The notes below the pieces were generated by a model. It searched no databases, was not told the DNA's origin, and worked only from the letters and a program-made list of their open reading frames with translations. A program made the position numbers and the translations under genes. Positions 25,393-37,639 of a stretch of 38,163 nucleotides of DNA are shown in pieces (position 1 is the stretch's first letter; every line of letters starts with the position of its first letter). This stretch comes from Amanita rubescens (lineage: Eukaryota; Basidiomycota; Agaricomycetes; Agaricales; Amanitaceae), in the NCBI GenBank assembly GCA_015039365.1, contig WION01000514.1:1-38163 (forward strand), written 5' to 3'.

Positions 25393-27204
25393 CGTGCTTG
25401 GATTTCCCGACAATAGCCTCGAGCAGACTTGAAGTCGTTCACTTACGGCCGATAACGAGCGTATGCATGGTGGGACATTCAAGAAAACATGGCGGATGGG
25501 CATTGGTCGGGGGTTGCCGGTCCCGGTACCTCATTCTTGGGAAAATAGTCGCGGCGACAGTGGTTGCGTCGCAACTACGCTGCACTCCGTTGCCACCGCT
25601 GCTTGGCACCATTGGTTTATAAATGGGACATGTTCTAGTTACAATATTGCTTTAAATGCCGCCGTTCCACTATCTTTCCACGTTCTCTTACCCACTCCTT
25701 GCCTGCAGTCAGCTCGTGACAACCAGTTCATTCATTCACAAGGAGATCCAGCTGCAGTCATTTTCTGCTACCTCTGCGCTTCTATCATTGGGTGTCAATG
25801 GGTGAACCTTTTCGTTCCAAATATGCAGTAAAAGAAAAGCAAGGGATAGCAAAGTGACTCGCAATTGGCAGTCTTCGAGTCTTTTACGAATTTCATGAGC
25901 CAGGTTAGCAGGGGACTAAGTCTCCGTCTAAGCCAGGGCTAGTGGATGATTCAAGGAGAGACGAGGGTTCCTGGATGGGACTGGTACCAGGCGGGGAGTT
26001 ACAGGCTCCTGTCGTAGAATAAATATTTTATATTTTTCAGCATGAGCATATATGTGTAAAACATTCTTTTGACACTCATTTTGTTCTGCGAACCTTCTTC
26101 CAGATGGCCAAGGCGGAAGAGCAGCTGGACTCACTGCTGGGCGCTGGAGCGTCGGTCCAAGCGTGGCATGTAATGTGACACGTTTCTCTTGATCCTTTGC
26201 CAGCAAAATTGTCCTCCTAATTCGTGTTGACTCCAATTCTGCCATTCGTTTGCTAAAAGCTACCCGCTGTGACGGTTCGCTTCATCAGAAGTACTACCAC
26301 GCGTCTAGTGCGCGTATCACAACATGTTTTGACATTGCCGGCAGTCGTTTTCTTTCTGAGGTTAGTTTGCACTGTGGCAGATCGTGGCGTAACAGATGTC
26401 AAATGATCATTCCTCTGACGACCCCAGATCACAATAGAATGCATAGATTCTGGTAAGACTCAGTCTAGCGCGAAAACCTGTTAAAGATAAACGTACCCAT
26501 TACTCGTCTTGCATACAGGACCTCTATGCATTTTTGTCCTTGTTAAAGCGATTGATTCTATGGACCTGCATTTTATGAATTGGTTTTGTCTATTGGCAGC
26601 CAAAAGCGAACACCAGAGTTCTCCGGCTAATTAGGCGACTTGCAAGGAATGTGCGGTGAATAACTGATAAGTCACCGGCGTTCTCATTTTGTCAACATCA
26701 GGGTCATTCTCTCATCTCGGCAACCGTGAGATCTGAAGCGCATCGGGTGGGCTTCCTTCATAGTTCAATGCAATATATTAATTGTCAGTGTAGGGAGATG
26801 GCACTGACGATGGCAGTGATGGTGAACACAGTTTCTACACAGATGGAGGGAAACCATGTTCGCTACAGTCTCAGTGGAACAGCATCTTGACCATTACTAA
26901 TGTGGCACTATACCACATCTGGAGACTGGAATTCAGAAGAATTTGTATCACATAAAGGTGCATACTCATTGTCTGCATTCACGCCGTTGGTTTCGAATAG
27001 CGATGTTCCATTCGGACCAGTTCGTCGTGCTTCTAAGAGCCCTGGTATGCTGGGGGGTTCCCGTCTGTTCCCGTCCGATACGGGTCTTGGCATATGAGCG
27101 CAAGACAGGGTCGAACAAGGAAGAATCCTTGTGGCAAAGGGATGACATCGCTGATGACATTGGGTGAGAAAGAATGGGGATACTTAAATCGCGCTTTGCT
27201 AACA

Positions 27205-27239
27205 TCAGCCGGTTGCTAGCAAAATCAGCAACCGGCTGA
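27205..27239. repeat. Perfect 13-bp inverted repeat with 9-nt loop
   Basis: TCAGCCGGTTGCT (27205-27217) pairs exactly with AGCAACCGGCTGA (27227-27239) across AGCAAAATC. It could form a hairpin or be a palindromic binding site. It is about 440 bp upstream of the first protease gene. Confidence 0.85.
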
Positions 27240-27621
27240 AATGCATATGGCCACACCGGCGTGTTGATGCTTCGGAGACATTTTACCTTTCTAAATATAT
27301 CCCGAGAGATGCTTGCGCTCATCGTCCTATCCACCGTCTTGTATGCCGTCCATTCAAGATGTTGATTAGCTGCACCCTGGATGCTAGTCAGTAGCTTCTG
27401 CACGCAACATCATGAGATGTAATAACGTGTTTCAAGGTTGGCTGAACGACATCCTAAACGTACTAGCGGCTATCACTTATACTCCCCCATCAGTGATGTG
27501 TCGTAAATAGCATCACTTTTGCGCTAAAAGGGGCATGTTTTCTTGTCAAATTCCATGTGGTAAAAAATTCCGCAAATCGCGATGCCGTTTCAATTTACCC
27601 AATTAGCGTTATTCGCTTCAA

Positions 27622-27633
27622 TATTATTTAAAG
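27622..27633 (+). promoter_or_regulatory. TATA-like element of protease gene 1
   Basis: TATTATTTAAAG lies about 50 bp before the ATG at 27682. The second gene has a TAATATAATG at 30706-30715, a similar distance from its ATG, which supports a shared promoter layout. Confidence 0.5.
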
Positions 27634-27681
27634 GGGTCGCACAAACGCGACGCGCACACCAGCCCCACACCCAGAGCAACC

Positions 27682-29444
27682 ATGTTTCCCGAGGCGCTTC
27701 TCAACACCCTACTTCTGGCCCTCGTCCTTGCCGCTAATCCGGCTTCGGCAGCCTTTAACATGGCTCTTACTAGACATGTTAATACGGTCAATGCTCGGGA
27801 CGTCTTGACGCGTGATCAAGCCCGCGCTAGTTACCTTGCAACTGGGTCGTCCAACAGTTACTCCCAGGCAATTAGTAACCAGGCTACGCATTACACGGCC
27901 CAAGTTGGCGTTGGAACTCCTCCTACTAACTGTACGCTTCGAACGCTCAACTACTTGAAATAGTATTAACGGCTCTTCAGTTTCGCTTCTTATTGATACT
28001 GGAAGGTAGAGCGCCTAAGCATAAAATTGAACGTTATATCTTAATGGTTCTGCAGTTCCAACTTATGGTTGGGGGCTAACTTGACATATGTCAAGACAAG
28101 CTCCAGTGTGCCACTTGGTCAAAATTTCGTAAGCCGGACGCTTTTTTTTGCAAATAAGTCGCCGAATTTTCGTTCAGTCTATCACATACGGTTCAGGAAA
28201 TGTCACAGGTAGAGATGCCTTTATTCTCATATGACTACCGCTCTTTCTGATCTCCTCAAAGGTGCCGAGTTCAATGACACCATCACCCTGGGACAGCTCA
28301 AGGTTTATAATCAGTCCATTGGTGTCTCAAATCCAAAATCAGTGAGTAGCTAACTTGACCGTAAATGACGACCGACTTCATGGGATTAGGCCCACGGATT
28401 CAATGGTTTTGATGGCATCATAGGGTAATATTTGCCCTCGTCTAATTGATAGCACTTTTGACGTTCTTGGTCAGAATCGGTCCAGTCGACCTAACTATAG
28501 GTATGTTGGTCATAATGTTGCCAAATAAAGCTGTTTCTGATTGGTTTCTAGGAACCCTTAAACCAGACAATACGACCAAGGTCCCTACTATAACCGATAA
28601 CGCGTTCTCTCAAAAAGTGATTGGTGCCAACGAGATCGGTGTTTCGTATGAACCGACAACGGCAAGCGGGGTTGCCAATGGAGAGCTGACATGGGGTTAG
28701 TAATTGTATTTATTTACTAAAAGTCGAAAACTGAGACATCAATAGGTGGTTACGACTCAACGAAGTTTAAAGGGTCGCTCCATTATGCGTTAGTTGATTT
28801 CTGTTTCATTAAAACTATTGTTTTGACCTGGCTCTCAGATCTCTCACGAGCACTAGTCCAGCTGGTCAATACTGGGGAGTTAATCAAACCGTTTCATACG
28901 GTTCTCACCTGTCGATCATGGGCAACTCTGCGGGCATTGTTGACACTGGTACGTCCAGAAATCATTAGACTGGAACTGTTGCTCAAATAATTGCTCCAGG
29001 TACAACATTGATCCTCTTAGCGACAGATGCGTGGTATCGGTACGGGAATGCGACAGGGGCTACGTTCAACTCAACCGTAGGCTTGCTCGAAATAACTGCT
29101 GCTCAGTACGAGGCTCTACAGCCTCTGACCTTCACCATCAACGGTGTATGTTGCCATTCATACGTCCTGTATCTTACATTGCTGACTTGGACATGCAGAA
29201 AAACTTCACCCTAACACCGGATGCACAGGTATGGCCTCGTGCTCTGAACACTAACGTCGGCGGAGTGGCTGGCGCTATATATCTGGTTGCCGGCGATCTT
29301 GGAACGATGAGTGGTCAAGGACTCGATTGGATCAACGGTTATACCTGGCTCGAGAGGTTCTATACGCTCTATGATACCACCAACAAACGGATTGGATTTG
29401 CCAACACTCCTTTTACCACTGCCACCACGAACTATAATCTATAA
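27682..29444 (+). CDS. Secreted pepsin-like aspartic protease, paralogue 1
   Basis: Family A1 endopeptidase. A signal peptide (MFPEALLNTLLLALVLAANP) and a propeptide precede the mature part starting near HYTAQVGVGTPP. About 402 residues in about 12 exons with 46-65-nt introns; every junction I traced keeps frame. Catalytic motif 1 is LLIDTGSSNLWLGA (GAT at 27995), the flap is SITYGSGN with its tyrosine, and motif 2 is GIVDTGTTLILLAT (GAC at 28942), each split by an intron after the third codon's first or second base region. The C-terminus is RIGFANTPF. It is probably secreted for extracellular protein digestion at acid pH, as for polyporopepsin-like enzymes. It looks intact and active. Confidence 0.9.
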
Positions 29445-30757
29445 ATTTACTATTGTATTTATCTGACTTTTGTCTTAATATGATTGACATAATTGAATGT
29501 TAAACTGGTTGCAAGAGAATGTGTACTGAAAGGGAACGATGGATAGGTTTGAACTTATGATGCCGGAGATGGCTAGGTAGAGCGGTTGTATGTCGCATAA
29601 GAACCCAAGTCAGACCTGAAATAATGCGGCAAGCGTCCGAAGTTCAAGAAAACCGTCAAAGATCGAGTTCTGTCAAACCTTATTGGAGTGACGCATGGTG
29701 TCAAGCGAGGGCTTGCCGGTTACCATAAAAATTACCCCAAATAGGTTGAAACCTTTATTCTCATTTCGCCTAGAAATGATACTTGAGCAAGAAGGCGTGA
29801 TGGTGGAATGATTTCGCGTACTGGCGGTTACCTACGTGATGGATATGGCGAGTATCGGGGCACTCCAAACTCTATCTACAGCCAATCGGAACATCGAAAG
29901 TGGCAGTGACAGAGTGGCGTGTGTTTACACTAGTCAGATATCCAGTAAACTAAATGCGGAGCAGGGAAGACGAGCGAAAAGGAGCGCATCCAGTTGCGAT
30001 CCGAGGGGGCGGCTGGCGGAGATCGGGGAAGCGACTTACAAGTACAAGGGCAAGCAGATGCAGCTCTGGATGGTCATTAATTCATTATTGGCGGCGTTTT
30101 CGGTGCTTATAGGCTGCGCATCTAGTTGCGATCCCAGGGGCGACTGGCGGAGATCGGGGAAGCGACTTAAAAGTTTACAATGCCGGTATCGTGAACTGGG
30201 CACCTTAGGGCGAGCAGATGCAGCTCTGGAGAGTGTACGAGCGTCATTGACGACGTTTTCGGTGCTAGGCTAAACGCAGTGAGCGAACAGCAGTCTGATG
30301 GATGTCAGGATTTGCAGCCTCGCGATCGTCTATTATTATCATCCACGTCAATTCAAATCGGTCATCAGAAATCTCACCGTTTCCGCCGTTTACACTAGCC
30401 TAATACAAACTCAGACACGGACGCTCACCCGACTCGCCTTGCCTCGTCCCTCCAGGCTACATCTCTCTCTGTCAGCTCCCATGCACGCTTGGCATGGGGC
30501 CGCTCGGATAAGCACCGTATTCCAATCAACATGGACTAGCTCACTCGGCACAAATAGCAGCTTACTCCGAGTCGCTTCAACGTTGGTTGAATTTAATCCA
30601 AAAACGCACTAGCGCATAACGCTCATCTAGCACATCATGCATCATGCCGTCAGCATAAAAAACTTATTCACGAACATGTGGCAACAATATTGCCGTAATA
30701 CCCTCTAATATAATGCGACGGGCACCTGCGAATGCGAACAGGCCCCTCAGAGCAATC
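29445..30757. other. Intergenic region between protease 1 and 2
   Basis: Holds an imperfect tandem duplication (29986-30267) and the promoter of protease 2. A plus-strand ORF at 29836-30273 simply reads through the duplication and has no domain. Confidence 0.5.
29986..30267 (+). repeat. Imperfect tandem duplication, two units
   Basis: Units 29986-30107 and 30116-30267 share GCGCATC-AGTTGCGATCC, GGCGGAGATCGGGGAAGCGA, GCAGATGCAGCTCTGGA and GTTTTCGGTGCT. The second unit has about 30 extra bases in its middle. No coding role is visible. Confidence 0.8.
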
Positions 30758-32518
30758 ATGTTTCCCAAGACGCTGCTCAGCACCCTCCTTCTCGCTCTCG
30801 TCGTCGCGGCTAATCCAGTCCCTAGTCTTGTCAAGTTACCCCTTACTAGACGCTTCAATAGTGATAATGCCACTGCATTCAACATTGTGAAACGTGACCA
30901 GGCTCGCGCCCGTTCCCTGGTCACTAGAGCTTCTACCCCTGTTACCAATAGCGCTTTCCACTACACTGCGGATGTTGGGATTGGAAGTCCCGCTACCACT
31001 TGTATGCTCGGCTCTCAACTACTGCTCGGACTAGGACTAACGGCCCTTCAGATACCCTGGTTGTTGACACGGCGAGGTGCGGTATCTCATCACATTCTCT
31101 TTTCGTCATGTTCACTGCTTTACAGCGGAAACACCTGGATCGGAGCTGATAAAGCATATGTTCAGACGAGCTCTAGTTATCAAACGCCTGATAAAGTGGT
31201 ATGCCGAACGTCTTCATTTCAGACGAGTCACCAAACTTTCTTCCTAGAGCGTTTCGTACGGTTCAGGGTCGTTCTCAGGTTGAGACACATTCATTCTGAC
31301 ACAATTGTATCCGATGCTGATATCACGAAGGTCAAGAGTACACGGACACTGTCACACTCGGCTCTGGCCTGGTAATTCAGGAGCAGTCAATCGGTGTTGC
31401 AAGTACTGTGAGTAGCTAAATTGGTTCACATAATCATAATTAATTTGTTCATGCCTTTAGTCTACCGGGTTCACTGGTCTTGATGGCGTCTTGGGGTATA
31501 TTCAGCATTGTCTGACAAATCGAATTACTGACATTTTGGTAAGAATTGGTCCGGTCGACCGGAGTATAGGTATGTTGGTATTATTTTTCGCGAAAATAAG
31601 GCAGTTTCTGATTTGTTCTCCAGGAACCCTCTCCCCCGACAGCCACTCCACGATCCCTACAGTGACGGATAATGCATTCTCTCAAGGTTCGATAGATGCG
31701 CATATGATTGGCATCTCTTTTGAGCCGGCGACGTCGCAGTCGGATCAGAACGGAGAACTGACATGGGGTCAGTGATTGTATTTATTCTTTAGAAGGCGAA
31801 AAATCCCAATATCGACAGGTGCCACTGACTCTTCGAAATTCACTGGAGATCTGACTTATGTGTGAGCTTGGCTTGCACTCATTAGGAACTATTGTTATAA
31901 CACTTTCTAGGCCCATCACGTCCACTTCTCCAGCTAGTACTTATTGGGGAATTGATCAATCCATTACGTATGGTTCCAGCGGGACGCCAATCTTGAGTAG
32001 CACCGCCGGCATCGTCGACACTGGTATGTCCAAGACCATCCTTGAACTTTAACCTGCACGTTAATGCATTATTCCCAGCCACGAGCTTGATTCTCATTGC
32101 GTCAGATGCATTTACGAAGTACCAACAAGTGACAGGTGCCACAAAGGACTCGGCTACTAGCCTGCTGACAATATCTAGTAGTCAGTTCGCTAATCTAGAG
32201 TCCTTGTTCTTCCACATCGGTGGTGTATGTTACTATTCTCTCCTGCCTTAATTTTATCACATTACTGACGTTAACGTACAGACAACCTTTGAGCTGACTG
32301 CCAATGCGCAGATATGGCCCCGTGCCCTGAATACTGCAATTGGCGGCACTGCAGGCAATATCTATCTGATTGTTTCAGATCGCGGCGCAAACAGCGGCGC
32401 AGGGCTTGATTTTGTAAACGGTTATACCTTCCTAGAGAGGTTTTATACCGTCTATGATACCGCTAACCAACGAGTCGGTTTTGCAACAACTCCTTTCACT
32501 ACTGCTACGTCAAACTAG
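30758..32518 (+). CDS. Aspartic protease paralogue 2, both active sites DTA (probable pseudoenzyme)
   Basis: Same exon layout, signal peptide (MFPKTLLSTLLLALVVAANP) and prodomain as paralogue 1, and an open frame to the TAG at 32518. Motif 1 spliced reads LVVDTASGNTWIGA: GAC at 31066, then ACG, then GCG (Ala) at 31072-31074 where paralogues have Gly. Motif 2 is also changed: G at 32023 joins CC at 32079-32080 to make GCC, giving IVDTATSLILIAS instead of DTGTT. The flap tyrosine is kept (VSYGSGSF). Both catalytic Asp remain, but Gly-to-Ala at the third position of DTG impairs known family members. Likely loss of activity with a retained binding or other role, or early decay. Confidence 0.85.
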
Positions 32519-32967
32519 TGCTGTATCGGAGAAGAACAGTTATCATCTTTATCCTATTTTCAATTTATAATAAACCTGTTTTAAATACATTGTGCGACGA
32601 GAGGCAATTCTGGATAAACTTGGACATGATCCTCGGCCCGTCGATGGCGGATAACACAAGGCAACGAGATGGCAGGTATCGAGAGTGGCTCTCGATGGCA
32701 ATTCAATTTGATGAATAACTGAAAGAGGGTCTGAGAGCCTCTTTTTGTACATGGACTAAATTCCTTCTGAAGACAGAAACCTGCAACTACATGTGGGCTG
32801 GGGTTCGCAATGATTAATGTAACGTAAACAATTCAATTCGTAGATTGCTAGTACAAAACGGGCCTCAATGTAAGTCGTGAATACATAGTCTAATTATGCA
32901 ACAGAAACTAAAATAGAACGAACTTCCCCGGAAATAAAAGAAAACGACGCCAAAAAGGTTTCGTCGT
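32519..32967. other. Intergenic spacer
   Basis: AT-rich sequence between convergent genes; no ORF of note. Confidence 0.5.
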
Positions 32968-33813
32968 TTATGGTATAATGACACCTGCGATCGGGCATTG
33001 TTCAAATTCCGCATGTCGTTTCTTCCGCCAGTTTCTTTGGGTTTGAAGGCGATCAACTGCTTGTCGCATCGCACTGCCTTTGTACACCCACGTGTTTTGC
33101 GGCTTAACTTCTCCCATACCAGCGCTTCCGGTGAATATCTTATCTCTTCCCACGCAACGCTTCTTGACGATCCTCGCACCCTCATCGACTTTAGGGGATG
33201 CGAATGCGTCCTGCGTGGCAATTAACCTGTGGTGCGTCCGTTCGCTTGGTACATTCCCCAACAAAGGGTTGCTACGTGTATGAGCAACCCCTCCGGGAAT
33301 AGAATTACTTTTCACCCGACCCTCCGGCTGTTTCAGCTTGAATTGTACCTGTCCCTCCGGCCTTTCATCGGCACTCGCCTTCTTCTTCTCCCAGTTTACT
33401 TCCGACAAGGGCTTGAAGTCCTTTTGTGATCTTTCCAGCACCTCTTTAACCTTTTTCCCCCATTCCTCCAGTTCGTATAGTTTGTGGACCATCATTTTAA
33501 ACGTGAATGGGTACCATCTCCCCACGGTGAACTCATGCGTCAAATCAACTGAGATCGTGTCGTCTGCAGTCAATCCCGGGTTGGCTACAGCGTTACTCCG
33601 TAACCCAGCGGATCTAGTATTTCGCGTCTGCTGTTGGGGCGTGTCCTTGCTTCGTACGGCGCTGCTGTGATTTTGAATGGTCGGTAGTGTCAGGTCTGCA
33701 GTGGCAGCAGAGGTCCTGTGGATCTCTGGTGGCATGGACGCATGATCTTTGGGCGAAGCACGATTGATGAGACGTTCGAAGAATTTGGCGAATTCGGCTT
33801 TTTTGGCTTCCAT
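32968..33813 (-). CDS. Hypothetical basic protein, single exon
   Basis: 281 codons from a real ATG. The N-terminus is charged and helical (MEAKKAEFAKFFERLINRA), followed by a disordered S/T/P stretch. A folded-looking central segment follows (FTVGRWYPFTFKMMVHKLYEL...WGKKVKEVLERSQKD), and the C-terminal half is basic, containing KKRCVGRDKIFTGS and TWVYKGSAMRQAVDRL. The KRCVGR...WVY pattern recalls a motif I associate with uncharacterised agaricomycete proteins; I cannot name a family. There are no membrane segments, so a nuclear or cytoplasmic location is most likely. It separates protease 2 from protease 3 and is convergent with protease 2. Confidence 0.6.
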   Translation of the reverse strand: MEAKKAEFAKFFERLINRASPKDHASMPPEIHRTSAATADLTLPTIQNHSSAVRSKDTPQQQTRNTRSAGLRSNAVANPGLTADDTISVDLTHEFTVGRWYPFTFKMMVHKLYELEEWGKKVKEVLERSQKDFKPLSEVNWEKKKASADERPEGQVQFKLKQPEGRVKSNSIPGGVAHTRSNPLLGNVPSERTHHRLIATQDAFASPKVDEGARIVKKRCVGRDKIFTGSAGMGEVKPQNTWVYKGSAMRQAVDRLQTQRNWRKKRHAEFEQCPIAGVIIP

Positions 33814-34617
33814 TGCGCGCGGGCTTTAGAGGAAGGTATCAAGGATAAAGAACGAGCTGAGTTGGGCGTGGCATGGATGATTAAATCGTGGCAAGGGACA
33901 AAGCGTTTCGACCTGTATTTGGCAATGGCCTTTGTCTTCCGCACCTGATAAGATGACTCATGTGGCCAAGTTTCAGTGGCCACAAGGATCATCAGTTTCA
34001 AAATCAGCCATCATGAATATTCTGACAACACCGGCATCGGCTTGAGTTTGTGTGGTTTGATATTTCGCAATCGAAGAAATAGAGTGCTTACCAATGATAC
34101 TTAAATAAGCAGTCTTTCATCGCAAAGACAGCTATAAGCTTCGTGATCTTCACAATATTTGATTCGTGTGCATGACGTATAGAGCTTACGCATCGCCTGA
34201 TGAATCCAGAGCAGTACAGAGACCAGATGACCGGCTTGACGATGCGACGGAATCATTGCAAAGCGTGAGTGGACTTGAGAGGTGTACAGTGAACAGGCAA
34301 AAGTCATAGTGGGGGTAGTAAACACTCAGACTCTTGCACTTAAGCAGAACATCCAGGTCCAGGTATTGACTAATAATCAGTCCAAACCCTATAGAAAGCT
34401 AGTAGATCCTTTTTACCGCCTGTGCTGGTTAATCCCTGCAACAAAAACGTTTATGTGGTGGTCAAGGCGATGGCAGGGACTTACGTGGGATTGCGATTCA
34501 GTGCATAAGGACGAGGGCGTCGAAACGGAAAATCGAAAATTGTGCGAATAATACTTACGTCAGGAGTCGCAATCATACTTGCCCGATCGATTATAACAAA
34601 CTTTCCTCTGTTCCAAC
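33814..34617. other. Non-coding stretch upstream of the hypothetical gene
   Basis: No recognisable gene on either strand. It would contain the promoter of the minus-strand gene at 33813. Confidence 0.4.
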
Positions 34618-35013
34618 TTGCGCAAGATTGCAATACACTATCACAACATTGGCTTCAACGATGTATTCAAACATTCTCGACTTGTGGATTTCCCCCCGCA
34701 GGTAACTGGGTTAGAGATAGTCCACACGTTCAGCCCCGAAATACCCGACTTTTTGAAATCAGGGTTGCGAGACAAAGGCGACGCATATAGGAGTCCCCGC
34801 TATCTTCCCAACGACTGGCACTTGCCAAATGTCAGACACCTAACTTTGGCAGGTGTTGGGGCTTGTTACGCTGCAATGATGGTTAACGTCTGCCCGAACA
34901 TTGTGAATTTGGAACTCGATCCCTCATACGGCCCTCTTAGGGAGATATGCATCGACCCCGATTCGCTTCAGCGACTCGCAAGAGATATTATCTACTGCAA
35001 ACTTGCACGTTGA
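34618..35013 (+). CDS. Possible LRR / F-box-like fragment
   Basis: Open for 132 codons with no ATG at its left end until deeper in the frame, so it would be an internal or 3' exon, or a remnant. Text such as WHLPNVRHLTLAGVGACYAA and VCPNIVNLELDPSYGPLREI shows the leucine spacing of F-box-associated LRR proteins of basidiomycetes. No F-box is visible upstream. It ends at a TGA in an otherwise gene-free stretch, suggesting a decayed copy. Confidence 0.35.
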   Translation: MRKIAIHYHNIGFNDVFKHSRLVDFPPQVTGLEIVHTFSPEIPDFLKSGLRDKGDAYRSPRYLPNDWHLPNVRHLTLAGVGACYAAMMVNVCPNIVNLELDPSYGPLREICIDPDSLQRLARDIIYCKLAR

Positions 35014-35774
35014 GCATCTCCCTTCCGTGCTTTATCTGGCCAGGGAGATATATCTGGTGCTTGGGCCTCGGAATATATTTATGGCGTCATGAAAAGTTTA
35101 GGTATGATTATGCTATATTTTTCGTGTTGTATTATTATCTTGCAAATGTGAAGATGTGGGCGCGATGGTATCCGTGTTGGACTTTCGGAAAGGCGGGCGC
35201 TATTTTTGTATGTTTTGCCAACCTAGCGGTCTTTGCCCCTCCTTAGCGTGCCGAAGTACTAATCCATGTCAGAGGAGGAGGACGCACGCGTTATAGGCTT
35301 GACTTTGCTGTTCGCTGTCAAAACAACCGCACGAGAGGAATGATGAGCTGAATGTGGGAACGACAGAAGCGCTATTCTACCTAAATACCGTTTTCGACTA
35401 TCGATTAGTATCGCAATAGCCGATTTCCTTGCGCGTTGATCGCATCGAAGAAGGTGTCTCCACTTAGTACCCTCGCGAATACGGTACGGGCCATACGACG
35501 TAGGCGCAATAGCCATTGTAAGTTCGAGAACTTCGACTCTGACGCGTTTAATATTGCGTTTCTAGTCTGATGGAGGTATACCATAGACGCTCTAGGGTGT
35601 ATCCACTCGGTTCTTTCATCAATGATTATTGAATGATCTCTCGTAAATGCGCAATAGAAATGGTAATTTTTAGCTAAACTTCATGGTGATGGGCGGCGTT
35701 AACATGTGCCAAGCCCTTACTAAAAAGGAGCGCCCACAACCACTTTCAGTGCACTGGGTTCTCGAACAAGAGTC
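35014..35774. other. Intergenic region upstream of protease 3
   Basis: No convincing ORF. ACTAAAAAGG (35719-35728) is at the TATA position seen in the other two protease genes but is a weak match. Confidence 0.4.
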
Positions 35775-37522
35775 ATGTTTCCCGGGCCCAAAGCGCTGCT
35801 CAACGGCTTACTCCTCGCTCCATTCCTTGCGGTCAATCCGACTTCTGCTGTTGTAACGATACGTCTTAACAGACATCTCAATACCGCAAGTGCTCTGAGC
35901 ATCTTGAAGTTTGATCAAGCTCGCGCCACTTTCCTCGCGACTGGAGTTTCCAGCTGGGATGAACCCGAGTCAATTGTTAATGAGGCTGAATATTACACTG
36001 CCGATGTTGGGATTGGAACTCCCCCCACCTACTGTGCGCTTTGAACTTAATTTAACTATTTCGGTTGTTTTAACGGTCCTTCAGATTCCCTTCTTGTTGA
36101 CACCGGAAGGTGAGGTGTCAAGGCATCGTGGTTCTTTTGTTGTCTTCACACGATTTGCAGTTCAAACACCTGGGTCGGAGCTAACAAGACGTATGTGGAG
36201 ACACTCTCCAGTGTCAAAACTAATCAAACTGTGGTAAACCAAATGTGTTCATTGCATATCAGTTGCCGATTTTTTTTAGGCTGTTAAATACGGTTCAGGA
36301 AACTTCACAGGTAGAGATATCTTCGTTCAGACGTGCTTATTGCTCAAATCGATTTCCTCAAGGTGTGGAGTACATAGATACCGTCACTCTTGGAGAAATG
36401 GTAATTCATAATCAATCCATTGGCGTTGCAACTTCAGTGGGTGGCTAGCTTGATTGTAAACTATGACCTTTACTCATGACTTTACAGGCCCACGGATTCC
36501 CCGATATTGATGGCATCTTGGGGTATGTTCGTCCTTGCTAACTAATAGCATGTCTGACCTTCTTTAGAGTCGGTCCAATCGACCTAACTTTACGTACGTT
36601 TTAGTTATATTTTTTCAAAATACAGCTGTTCCTGATAGCTCCCAGGATCGCTCTCTCCGGACAACACGACCACGATCCCCACTGTGACCGATAACGCATT
36701 TTCTCAAGGTCTGATACCCGCACACGAGATCGGCATCTCGTTGGAGCCGACGACCTCGGCTATGACGCGGAATGGAGAGCTGACATGGGGTCAGTAATTA
36801 CATTTATTCTGGGGGTTCAAGACTTGAACATCAACAGGTGGCGTCGACCCATCGAAGTTTATTGGGTCGCTCCATTATGCGTGAGCTAACCTGTGCTTCA
36901 TTGGAATAATCGTCATGACAGTGTTTAGACCTATTACAAGCACCCTTCAAGCTGGTAGATTCTGGGGAGTCAATCAAACCATTACATACGGTTCGATGAC
37001 AATCTTGAGCAACTCTGCAGGCATTGTTGATACCGGTACGTTCGGAAACCATTAGACTGGAGCTGCTCAATGGAAAATTTCGTCAGGTACAACATTGGTC
37101 CTCCTTGCTACCGATGCGTATCAACGGTACGCAAATGCGACAGGGGGCACGTACAACTCAACTGTTGGCTTGCTCAAAATATCTACTGATCAGTACGAGG
37201 CCTTATGTCCCCTGAACTTCGACATCAATGGTGTATGCCGCCATCCGTTTCCCTATACCTATCTTATATCGCTAACATGTGTATGCAGAAAACCTTCACT
37301 CTAACACCAAATGCGCAGATATGGCCTCGTTCTCTGAACAATGTAATCGGCGGCGACCGTAATGATATATTTCTGATTGTTCAAGATCTTGGCTCAGCGA
37401 GTAAACTATTCAGCTTCGTAAACGGTTATACCTTCCTTGAGAGACATTATACTGTCTATGATAGCGCCAAAAGACAAGTTGGCTTTGCCAACACTCCTTT
37501 TACCGATGCTACGACGAACTAA
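35775..37522 (+). CDS. Secreted pepsin-like aspartic protease, paralogue 3
   Basis: Third copy with the same exon arrangement. The signal peptide (MFPGPKALLNGLLLAPFLAV) precedes a prodomain and the mature start EYYTADVGIGTPPTY. Motif 1 spliced is LLVDTGSSNTWVGA, the flap is VKYGSGNF, and motif 2 is GIVDTGTTLVLLAT. The frame closes at 37522 after QVGFANTPFTDATTN. Both catalytic motifs are canonical, so this copy should be active. It is more like paralogue 1 than paralogue 2 over the second half (SLHYA, RYANATGGTYNSTVGLL). One donor (GTACGT after the LTL codons) gives Arg in place of the Gly found in the paralogues at that junction. Confidence 0.9.
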
Positions 37523-37639
37523 AACTTTGAGGGAAGGGAACCATTGTATTTATTCGTACCAAGTTATCTTTCGTTCTGATGTGGTTAATTTGATTGGATA
37601 CTAATAAAACACTAATGACGGCGACATACAGTCAGCCCA

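Larger units (their letters stand above)
25504..27681. other. Gene-poor stretch
   Basis: Only short ORFs, none with a recognisable domain. A minus-strand ORF at 25928-26245 (105 codons, MAELESTRIRRTILL start, A/P-rich middle) has a plausible composition and a true ATG but no support beyond that. Another at 26966-27403 (-, 145 codons) overlaps a perfect inverted repeat and shows no family features. Confidence 0.4.

Noticed and set aside
26966..27403. 145-codon minus-strand ORF
   Set aside because: No domain, contains the inverted repeat, and no promoter or neighbour supports it.
29836..30273. 145-codon plus-strand ORF
   Set aside because: It only reads through the imperfect tandem duplication, so the length is a by-product of the repeat.
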